A DNA stretch of 64,000 nucleotides, taken from NCBI GenBank assembly GCA_030828505.1, contig JAURCJ010000003.1, forward strand, positions 1 through 64,000. The letters run 5' to 3'. Below are positions 57,667 through 64,000 of the stretch, in pieces. The first letter of the stretch is position 1, and every line of letters begins with the position of its first letter. Origin of the DNA: Alphaproteobacteria bacterium. GTDB lineage: Bacteria > Pseudomonadota > Alphaproteobacteria > TMED109. The translations under genes were made by a program, and so were the position numbers. Below the pieces are notes generated by a model that searched no databases, was not told the origin of the DNA, and worked only from the letters and a program-made list of their open reading frames with translations.

Positions 57667-58262
57667 TTTAATTTAGCCTTTTTATAAATTGGTTCTGATC
57701 CAAATCTTTTCGATTGTGGACCAGGTTTAGGTTTATTACCATTTTGAAGGTCTTCAATTATTTTTAGCATTGAATCACTATCAAGATCTTCATAAAAATC
57801 ATCATTTATTTGTACCATAGGAGCATTTGAGCAAGCACCTAAGCATTCTACCTCTAGTAAAGTAAAATTATTATCTTTAGAAGTTTCTCCAAAATCTATA
57901 CCTAACTTATTTCTGCATGTACTTACAATATCATCACTCCCTCTTAACCAACATGGTGTAGTGGTACAGACCTGTAAAAGGTTTTTTCCAACGGGTTCTA
58001 AATTAAACATAGTATAGAATGTGGCAACTTCTAATACCTTTATTAAAGGAATAGAAAGTATTTCAGATATACATTGCATTGCTGCGGTAGGGACCCAATT
58101 ATCATGCTGTCTCTGAGCTAAATCTAATAATGGTAGAAGAGCACTTGCTTTTTTTTCCTTGGGGTATTTTGATAAAATTTTATCAACTTCTTTAGTATTA
58201 ATTTTATTAAAAATAAAACTTTTAGGTTGCAAATCATTAGCTGCCGGTCTTCTTATGCTCAT
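57663..58262 (-). CDS. nuoE: NADH-quinone oxidoreductase subunit E
   Basis: Thioredoxin-like 2Fe-2S (N1a) subunit next to NuoF. Cluster ligands in [15 protein letters not shown] and [19 protein letters not shown]-terminal helical bundle with [20 protein letters not shown]. 199 residues, with a basic C-terminal tail ([15 protein letters not shown]). ATGA overlap with nuoD. Confidence 0.97.
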   Translation of the reverse strand: MSIRRPAANDLQPKSFIFNKINTKEVDKILSKYPKEKKASALLPLLDLAQRQHDNWVPTAAMQCISEILSIPLIKVLEVATFYTMFNLEPVGKNLLQVCTTTPCWLRGSDDIVSTCRNKLGIDFGETSKDNNFTLLEVECLGACSNAPMVQINDDFYEDLDSDSMLKIIEDLQNGNKPKPGPQSKRFGSEPIYKKAKLK

Positions 58263-59437
58263 CTATCTATTTCCCCAAAAACAACATCTAATGTTGCAAT
58301 ACAGGCTACTAAATCTGCTAGCATATGTCCTTTTGTCATAAAATCTAAACCTTGAAGATGAGGAAACCCAGGAGCTCTTATTTTACATCTATATGGCTTA
58401 CTAGTTCCATCAGATACTAAAAATACTCCAAATTCACCTTTAGGAGCCTCTACGGCAGTATATACTTCACCAGCAGGAACTCTTACTCCCTCAGTAAATA
58501 ACTTAAAATGGTTTATTAAAGCCTCCATAGACTCCTTCATATCATCTCTCTTAGGCGGGTATAATCGAGAATCTTGAACAATTACATCTCCCTCAGGCAT
58601 ATTATCTAAGACCTGACGAATAATTTTTGAACTTTGTTTCATTTCTTCAACTCTTAAAAGGTATCTGTCATAGCAATCACCATTCTTGCCAACTGGTATG
58701 TCAAAGTCCATTTGATCGTAAACAGCATAGGGCTGAGATTTTCTTAAATCCCAGGCAATTCCAGAACCTCTAAGCATAGGACCAGAAAAACCCCAACTTA
58801 ATGCTTGCTCTGGACTAACAACACCAACGTCAACAGTTCTTTGTTTGAAAATCCTATTATCTGATAATAAAGTTTCAATATCATCAACAATCTTCCCAAA
58901 CCCCGCTAGCCACTCTTCTATCTCCTCAATTAAATTTAATGGCAAATCTTGATGAACTCCTCCTACTCTATAATATGCAGCATGCAATCTAGAGCCAGAA
59001 ACTTGTTCATAAAACCCCATTAATTTTTCTCTTTCCTCAAAAAGCCATAAAAATGGTGTTGTAGCACCTAAATCTAATCCCTGAGCAGCAATTTGAAGTG
59101 AATGATTTAAAATTCTTGTAATTTCATCAAATAATACTCTAATATATAAGGCTCTTTTAGGAACATCTAACTGTAATAACTTTTCAGCAGACAAAACAAA
59201 AGCATGTTCTTGGCACATTGGAGATACATAATCTAATCTATCAAAATAAGGAATTGCCTGCATATATGTTTTATGCTCTATTAATTTTTCAGTCCCCCTA
59301 TGCAGAAGACCTATATGTGGATCAGTTCTTTCTACTACTTCTCCATCCATTTCTAAAACTAAGCGAAGAACTCCATGAGCAGCGGGATGTTGAGGTCCAA
59401 AATTTAAAGTCATATTTTTTAATTCAACATCTGACAT
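58259..59437 (-). CDS. nuoD: NADH-quinone oxidoreductase subunit D
   Basis: 49-kDa-type subunit forming the quinone pocket with NuoB; related to NiFe hydrogenase large subunits. [74 protein letters not shown] and [17 protein letters not shown]. 392 residues. TAATG overlap with nuoC; it is not fused to nuoC. Confidence 0.98.
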   Translation of the reverse strand: MSDVELKNMTLNFGPQHPAAHGVLRLVLEMDGEVVERTDPHIGLLHRGTEKLIEHKTYMQAIPYFDRLDYVSPMCQEHAFVLSAEKLLQLDVPKRALYIRVLFDEITRILNHSLQIAAQGLDLGATTPFLWLFEEREKLMGFYEQVSGSRLHAAYYRVGGVHQDLPLNLIEEIEEWLAGFGKIVDDIETLLSDNRIFKQRTVDVGVVSPEQALSWGFSGPMLRGSGIAWDLRKSQPYAVYDQMDFDIPVGKNGDCYDRYLLRVEEMKQSSKIIRQVLDNMPEGDVIVQDSRLYPPKRDDMKESMEALINHFKLFTEGVRVPAGEVYTAVEAPKGEFGVFLVSDGTSKPYRCKIRAPGFPHLQGLDFMTKGHMLADLVACIATLDVVFGEIDR

Positions 59438-60063
59438 TATTTATTTTCCATATTTTTATCTTTTTCATTATAATCAGGACCTTCCCATGGACTTTCAAAA
59501 TCAAATTTTCTAAAATCCTGTACCAGACTAACTTTTTCATTCACTACCTTTTTTTCTGAATCGTCATATTTAACTTGAATAAATCCAGACAAAGGAAAAT
59601 CCTTTCTCAAAGGATGTCCCTCAAAACCATAATCTGTTAAAATGCGCCTTAAATCTGGGTGATCTGTAAATATTATTCCAAACAAATCCCACACTTCTCT
59701 TTCATACCAATTAGCAGCATCGTAAATTGTAACTATGGAAGGAACTGTTTCTTCATCATTAACAGATAACTTGACTCGAACTCTTTGGTTTAAACTAATA
59801 CTTAACAAATGATAAACAATTTCAAATCTATCAAGCCTATCTGGATAGTCTACACCACAAATATCTATTAGCTGTTTAAACTGAAAATCTTTATCATCCT
59901 TAAGAAAGCTGAGCACTTTTAGTAATATCGCTTTACTCAATATAATAACTAATTCATCATTTTCATATAAAGTTTGTACGCTCCTGCCACCAAACCTATC
60001 AGTCAATTTTTTCTGAATATCTAAATGCCTTTTTTTGTATTCTTCTTGATATATTTTTACCAA
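59437..60063 (-). CDS. nuoC: NADH-quinone oxidoreductase subunit C (TTG start)
   Basis: 30-kDa-type structural subunit of the peripheral arm. Signature region [20 protein letters not shown] followed by [40 protein letters not shown] upstream. 208 residues. There is no ATG before the conserved part; TTG 60063 is taken as the start, with GGGAG (60078-60074) 10 nt upstream, a somewhat long spacer. 5 nt after nuoB. Confidence 0.95.
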   Translation of the reverse strand: MVKIYQEEYKKRHLDIQKKLTDRFGGRSVQTLYENDELVIILSKAILLKVLSFLKDDKDFQFKQLIDICGVDYPDRLDRFEIVYHLLSISLNQRVRVKLSVNDEETVPSIVTIYDAANWYEREVWDLFGIIFTDHPDLRRILTDYGFEGHPLRKDFPLSGFIQVKYDDSEKKVVNEKVSLVQDFRKFDFESPWEGPDYNEKDKNMENK

Positions 60064-60068
60064 AGTAT

Positions 60069-60599
60069 TTAAACTCCCAGAGAATTTTGTCGAGTAATTT
60101 TCTTCTGTAATTGTATAATTCCATATAATAAAGCCTCAGCCGTAGGTGGACAGCCAGGCACATAAACATCTACAGGCACAATTCGGTCGCAACCTCTTAC
60201 AACTGAATAAGAATAATGATAATAGCCTCCACCATTTGCACAACTACCCATAGATATCACCCATCTTGGTTCTGGCATTTGATCATAAACTTTTCTTAAT
60301 GCTGGAGCCATTTTATTTGTTAATGTTCCTGCTACAATCATTACGTCAGATTGCCGTGGACTAGGTCTAAATACCAGTCCAAACCTATCTAAATCATATC
60401 TACTTGCACCTGCGTGCATCATTTCCACTGCACAACACGCTAATCCAAAGGACATAGGCCATAATGAACCTGTCCTGGCCCAAGTAAACAGTTTATCAAT
60501 TCTTGCTACAACAAATCCCTTATTTCTAACATCTGTAGCTGCAGCTTCAAATGCTGCTTTACCTGTAATTAGATTATTTTTATCCTGACCTAATCCCAT
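60069..60599 (-). CDS. nuoB: NADH-quinone oxidoreductase subunit B
   Basis: Carries the terminal 4Fe-4S cluster N2 that reduces quinone. Ligands in [40 protein letters not shown] and [16 protein letters not shown]. About 176 residues from ATG 60599, with AAAAGG 9 nt upstream and a 10-nt overlap with nuoA; the frame opens earlier at 60620 inside nuoA. Confidence 0.98.
   Translation of the reverse strand: MGLGQDKNNLITGKAAFEAAATDVRNKGFVVARIDKLFTWARTGSLWPMSFGLACCAVEMMHAGASRYDLDRFGLVFRPSPRQSDVMIVAGTLTNKMAPALRKVYDQMPEPRWVISMGSCANGGGYYHYSYSVVRGCDRIVPVDVYVPGCPPTAEALLYGIIQLQKKITRQNSLGV
60074..60078 (-). promoter_or_regulatory. Shine-Dalgarno GGGAG for the nuoC TTG start
   Basis: GGGAG at the end of nuoB, 10 nt before TTG 60063. 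The spacing is long, so this is weaker than the sites for nuoI and uppS. Confidence 0.5.
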
Positions 60600-60955
60600 T
60601 CTAAAGCACCTTTTTTCCATTCATATATAAAACCTATTGTTAACAAAAATAGAAATATCATCATTGATATAAAACCAAATAAACCAATATCAGAAAGAGC
60701 AACAGCCCAAGGAAATAAAAATGCAACTTCTAAATCAAAAATAATAAATAGGATTGCGACTAAATAAAACCTAACATCAAATTGAATTCTTGCATCTTCA
60801 AAAGGCTCAAAACCGCACTCATACGGAGATAATTTTTCTGAATCAGGAAGTTGTTTACCTATTAACCATGAAGAAAGGGCAAACAAAACGGACAATCCTC
60901 CCGCAAATGCTATGAAGATTGCTATCGGAAGATACTCTATATAGAGTGATGTCAT
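60590..60955 (-). CDS. nuoA: NADH-quinone oxidoreductase subunit A
   Basis: Three-helix membrane subunit near the quinone channel and first gene of the complex I cluster. [20 protein letters not shown], the loop [20 protein letters not shown], and [20 protein letters not shown]. 121 residues. AGAGGT precedes ATG 60955. All fourteen nuo genes A-N are present in the usual order with no inserted genes. Confidence 0.97.
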   Translation of the reverse strand: MTSLYIEYLPIAIFIAFAGGLSVLFALSSWLIGKQLPDSEKLSPYECGFEPFEDARIQFDVRFYLVAILFIIFDLEVAFLFPWAVALSDIGLFGFISMMIFLFLLTIGFIYEWKKGALEWD

Positions 60956-61260
60956 AAGTTACCTCTAAAAAATATAATGAAGTTAATACCAATTAAAATA
61001 TTTTTCATTTAATTAGCCCTTATGTATATCTAAAATGCATTAAAGACAATAGAATTAAATCAAAAAAAATATATACTCTATTTACCAAAATAAATTTTAA
61101 ATAAATGATAAAAATGTTTTATCTCAAAAATAATTTAAAATTAAATACAAAATTTAGCTCATTAGTGTATACTCTCCTATCAGCATGTTGGATTAAATAA
61201 AAATAGTTATAAAAAAAATATTTAAAAACAATAATTTATATTATATTTATAGGATTAAAA
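60956..61260. promoter_or_regulatory. Divergent intergenic region nuoA / enolase-superfamily gene
   Basis: This 305-nt AT-rich spacer has no supported gene or RNA. It must contain the promoter of the nuoA-to-gloA array on the minus strand and that of the plus-strand accessory genes. On the plus strand TATACT (61168-61173) is a possible -10, and AGGA just before ATG 61261 is a usable ribosome-binding sequence. On the minus strand TTGTCT with a later TATACA is a weak candidate pair. None reaches consensus, so positions are left open. Confidence 0.4.
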
Positions 61261-62349
61261 ATGAAAATTAAAAATGTAAAAGTTTCTACTTATTCAATAC
61301 CTTTAAAGGAACCAGTTAAGGCTTATGCAGCAGGTATGATGAAAGGTTTTGATATAATAATAGTAAAAATCACTGATGAAGATAATAATGTAGGACAAGG
61401 ATATACTTTAACTCATGTAGGTTTTGGCCAATCAATTTTAAGAATCATTGAAGATAATTACAAGTCAATACTAATTAATTCGGATTCAAGCAATATAGAA
61501 TACTTATGGAAAAAAATGTGGACAAAAACTCACTATGTTGGCAGGGGTGGACCAGTAAGTTTTGCAATTGCCGCCGTTGATGCGTCATTATGGGATTTGT
61601 TAGGAAATAGAGTTAAACAACCATTATGGAAACTTTTAGGAGGATACTCTCCTCAGGTAAAAGTTTATGCTGGGAATATTGATTTAAATTTTTCTATTGA
61701 AAAAATATTAGACAACGCAACTATAAATATAGAACAAGGTTATAAAGCTATAAAAATGCGTTTAGGTAGAGAAAGTTTAAAAGAAGATATTTCAAGAGTA
61801 GAAGCTATGAGAAAGCATATTGGCGATGATATTGAACTTATGGCTGATGCAAATGAAGCTTGGAGAGTAGATCAAGCTCTTAAAGCTTCTAATGAATTAT
61901 CCAACTTTAATCTTACATGGCTAGAAGAACCAATTACTCCTGATGATTTTAGAGGCTATGCATACTTAAAGAAAAATGGAATCACGCCAATAGCTGCTGG
62001 AGAAAATTTGCATACTTTAAGAGAATTTCAAGAGTTATTCTCTAATGATGGAGTAGATTTTCCCGAGCCTGATTATACAACATGCGGTGGATTCACCCCT
62101 TTTATGAAAATTGCAAAATTAGCTGAAGCTTATAATCTTCCTGTAATGTCTCATGGAGCACATGATGCCCATATTCAACTTCTTGCTGCATGCCCAAATG
62201 CGGCTTATATGGAAATCCACGCCTTTGGAATAGAAAATTATATTACAAACCCACTAGTCATCAAAGATGGTTTTGGTATAGCTTCAGATTTACCCGGAAT
62301 TGGATTTGAATTTGATTTTGAAAAGTTAGCTAATGCAAAAATAAGTTAG
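61261..62349 (+). CDS. Mandelate racemase/muconate lactonizing-family enzyme
   Basis: Enolase-superfamily enzyme, probably an acid-sugar dehydratase or a racemase; the substrate cannot be told. N-terminal capping domain (about 1-120), then a barrel with an AIKMRLGR base motif (K-x-R type), metal ligands in ELMADANEAW (Asp), TWLEEPITPDD (Glu) and IAAGENLHTL (Glu), and the Asp/His dyad of the mandelate racemase subgroup in PDYTTCGG and VMSHGAHDAHIQLL. 362 residues, normal. First of four plus-strand genes with small gaps; the next starts 9 nt later. Family certain, reaction unknown. Confidence 0.93.
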   Translation: MKIKNVKVSTYSIPLKEPVKAYAAGMMKGFDIIIVKITDEDNNVGQGYTLTHVGFGQSILRIIEDNYKSILINSDSSNIEYLWKKMWTKTHYVGRGGPVSFAIAAVDASLWDLLGNRVKQPLWKLLGGYSPQVKVYAGNIDLNFSIEKILDNATINIEQGYKAIKMRLGRESLKEDISRVEAMRKHIGDDIELMADANEAWRVDQALKASNELSNFNLTWLEEPITPDDFRGYAYLKKNGITPIAAGENLHTLREFQELFSNDGVDFPEPDYTTCGGFTPFMKIAKLAEAYNLPVMSHGAHDAHIQLLAACPNAAYMEIHAFGIENYITNPLVIKDGFGIASDLPGIGFEFDFEKLANAKIS

Positions 62350-62358
62350 GACAAAGAT

Positions 62359-62805
62359 ATGTTTAAAGAAGAGTTTATCCAAAAAGCGAATGCACCAGAT
62401 GGTTTCAAGGTTTACGAGTCACGTGACGGGATGTTTTCTGATAGAATAGGACCTTACTTTATTAAAGGCCGTTACCCTGACTTAATTATGGGAGTGCGCA
62501 TATTAGAGCATCATTCTAATCTAAATGGTGTTTCTCATGGAGGTTTTATGATGGCTTTTGTAGATACTATTGGAGGATATATAGCTGCAAAAGCTGGAGA
62601 TGGCCCAAGTGTTACCGCAAATTTAAATTCTAATTTTATGAGACCTGCTCCTGTTGGAGCATGGGTAGAAGGATCAGGCAAAGCCCTTAAAGTAGGCAGA
62701 AAAGCAGTATTTATTAGAGTGGAATTAACCTTAGAGAATAAATTAATATTTACAGCCGAAGGAATATGGCAAAAAATAAATAGAGATAAAGGAATATTAA
62801 AATAA
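62359..62805 (+). CDS. PaaI-family hotdog thioesterase
   Basis: Single-domain hotdog protein of the PaaI/YdiI acyl-CoA thioesterase type. Active-site stretch HSNLNGVSHGGFMMAFVDTI, followed by VTANLNSNFMRPAPVGAWVE and GRKAVFIRVELTLENKLIFT. 148 residues. AGGA precedes ATG 62359; the stop overlaps the next start (TAATG). Likely cleaves a small or aromatic acyl-CoA produced by the pathway of its neighbours; the substrate is unknown. Confidence 0.88.
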   Translation: MFKEEFIQKANAPDGFKVYESRDGMFSDRIGPYFIKGRYPDLIMGVRILEHHSNLNGVSHGGFMMAFVDTIGGYIAAKAGDGPSVTANLNSNFMRPAPVGAWVEGSGKALKVGRKAVFIRVELTLENKLIFTAEGIWQKINRDKGILK

Positions 62806-63410
62806 TGAAATTATTATATACTATAACATCTCCAATAGCCAGAAAATGTAGAATAATTGCTAGAGAACTAGATTTAATGCACAGAATAGATGAAGTAATA
62901 ACTACTACTAGATCAGAAGATGCTTTAATTATGAAAAATAATCCGAATGGTATGGTACCCACTCTAGAAACAGATGAAGGCTACAATATAGTAGAATCAA
63001 TGGCTATATGTAATTATTTAGAAAGAGTTAGTCAAAATAAAGAATTTATCCCACAAGATGAAAATCATTATTGGCAAATATATGCCTTAGATACAATTGC
63101 ATCTCAAACTTTTGAGTCTATTGTCTCAAGAGCTAGAGAGAAAATATACAAACCAGAAGAATTTCATTTTCCTGATGGCATAAAGCATGAACAAGGAAGA
63201 TCTATTAGGTCTCTTAATTTGTTAGAAGAACAATCACATTTGTTTAAAGATACTTACAACAAACTTCATGTAACAATTGGGCTATGTTGTCTAGTTCTAG
63301 ATAATGTATTTCCTGATGAAAATTGGCAAGATAATAAACCTAACCTCCTAAAAATATATGAAAAATTTCAAACTAAAGAATCTTTTATTGAAACTATAAA
63401 AAAAGATTAA
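62805..63410 (+). CDS. Glutathione S-transferase-like protein
   Basis: Thioredoxin-fold N-terminal domain (about 1-80: LYTITSPIARKCRIIARELD with the Ser/Pro region of the glutathione site, NPNGMVPTLETDEG, and IVESMAICNYLE giving the conserved Glu-Ser that binds the gamma-glutamyl part), then an all-helical C-terminal domain. 201 residues. Could conjugate, isomerise or reduce with glutathione; gloA elsewhere in the window also implies that glutathione is used. Coupled to the thioesterase by TAATG. Confidence 0.88.
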   Translation: MKLLYTITSPIARKCRIIARELDLMHRIDEVITTTRSEDALIMKNNPNGMVPTLETDEGYNIVESMAICNYLERVSQNKEFIPQDENHYWQIYALDTIASQTFESIVSRAREKIYKPEEFHFPDGIKHEQGRSIRSLNLLEEQSHLFKDTYNKLHVTIGLCCLVLDNVFPDENWQDNKPNLLKIYEKFQTKESFIETIKKD

Positions 63411-63424
63411 TTAAGGAGTTTTTA

Positions 63425-64000
63425 ATGAATAATAATAAAATATGTTTAATAGCTGGAGTTGGGCCAGGAACAGGAACTGAAAGTGCAAGATTATTTAGCT
63501 CTAAAGGCTACAAAGTAGCTATGCTAGCAAGAAATATTAATTTTATAAAAAATTTAGAGAAAGATATTCCTAATACTTTTGCATATAAATGTGATGTATC
63601 AGATATGAAAAACATAAAAAATACTTGTGACCAGGTAAGAACTGAACTTGGCAATCCAAATATATTTATTCATAATGCAGTTGCAGGAGTGGCAGATGGC
63701 GGATTAGCTGGAAGTTTTCTGGGAGATAACCCTGAGAGGTTAGATAGAAATTTTAATGTAAATACTAAATCATTGCTTTATTTTGCCAGAGAACTTGCTC
63801 CAAATATGATTGAAAACAAGTCGGGTTCAATAATAATTACGGGGAATACATCTGCTTTAAGAGGAAAACCTGATTTTATTTATTTTGCTCCTACAAAAGC
63901 TGCTCAAAGAGTAATGGCAGAATCATTAGCAAGAGAATTAGGCCCAAAAGGAGTCCACGTTGCATATATTTTAATTGACGCAGCCATTGATACTCCGAGA
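63425..64000 (+). CDS. Atypical short-chain dehydrogenase/reductase (partial)
   Basis: N-terminal 192 residues of an SDR-fold protein cut by the right edge. ATG 63425 follows AAGGAG. Rossmann start KICLIAGVGPGTGTESARLF with a GxGPGxG glycine pattern, AYKCDVSDM, then IFIHNAVAG where NNAG is usual. The active-site region TGNTSALRGKPDFIYFAPTK keeps the lysine but has Phe at the Tyr position of YxxxK, with a Tyr one residue earlier, and Asn at the usual Ser position. ELGPKGVHVAYILIDAAID resembles a known divergent SDR group. It may not be a normal oxidoreductase. 14 nt after the GST gene. Confidence 0.9.
   Translation, partial: MNNNKICLIAGVGPGTGTESARLFSSKGYKVAMLARNINFIKNLEKDIPNTFAYKCDVSDMKNIKNTCDQVRTELGNPNIFIHNAVAGVADGGLAGSFLGDNPERLDRNFNVNTKSLLYFARELAPNMIENKSGSIIITGNTSALRGKPDFIYFAPTKAAQRVMAESLARELGPKGVHVAYILIDAAIDTPR

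Noticed and set aside
60956-61260. A small gene or RNA in the 305-nt gap before the enolase-superfamily gene
   Set aside because: No open frame with a ribosome-binding site, and no GC-richer structured patch like the one before rpsB.
1-64000. tRNA, rRNA, CRISPR arrays, insertion sequences, attachment sites, replication origin
   Set aside because: The few spacers long enough were read on both strands. None has a tRNA-like cloverleaf, repeat-spacer pattern, terminal inverted repeats with a transposase, or DnaA-box cluster.

Overview
The window is a compact, visibly AT-rich stretch of chromosome (roughly 30% G+C by eye) from an alphaproteobacterium. The gene order points there strongly. One side carries lpd-pdhC-pdhB-pdhA-ftsB-eno-kdsA-pyrG-secG-tpiA // ppiD-trpEGDC-moaC-moeA-lexA-gltX-gltA. 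The other carries nuoA-N-birA-coaX-rnj-mce-DUF1467-proS-lolE-lolD-dnaE-rpsB-tsf-pyrH-frr-uppS-cdsA-dxr-rseP-bamA-skp-lpxD-fabZ-lpxA-lpxI-lpxB. The extreme AT content, tiny spacers, many 1-20 nt gene overlaps and the lack of mobile elements suggest a streamlined, probably marine, free-living lineage. The exact clade cannot be told from this window. TGA is used as a stop, so the code is the usual one.

Layout: (1) 1-10342, minus strand: pyruvate dehydrogenase complex (E3 partial, E2, E1beta, E1alpha), an FtsB/DivIC-like division protein, enolase, KDO-8-P synthase, CTP synthase, SecG and triosephosphate isomerase. (2) 10343-10491: AT-only divergent control region. (3) 10492-21544, plus strand: PpiD-like periplasmic folding factor, trpE-G-D-C, moaC-moeA, lexA with its own promoter and a near-consensus alphaproteobacterial SOS box, gltX, and gltA with its own promoter. 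(4) 21548-60955, minus strand: one almost unbroken array of about 39 kb, read from nuoA to gloA. It covers complex I, cofactor attachment and CoA synthesis, RNase J, lipoprotein export, DNA polymerase III alpha, translation and nucleotide genes, isoprenoid/phospholipid steps, outer-membrane assembly and lipid A synthesis. The only spacer above 50 nt in it is the rpsB leader. (5) 60956-61260: intergenic region divergent to nuoA. (6) 61261-64000, plus strand: a small accessory set with an enolase-superfamily dehydratase/racemase, a hotdog thioesterase, a GST-like protein and an atypical SDR cut by the right edge.

Most of the window is conserved housekeeping. The points that deserve attention are: an approximately 95-residue N-terminal extension on the PDH E1alpha subunit that looks like a Cro/YdaS-type helix-turn-helix fused to a metabolic enzyme; a pseudoknot-capable, locally GC-richer leader abutting the rpsB Shine-Dalgarno; a set of TTG start codons with well-placed Shine-Dalgarno sequences; and the degenerate SDR at the right edge. 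No tRNA, rRNA, CRISPR array, insertion sequence or clear intrinsic terminator was seen.
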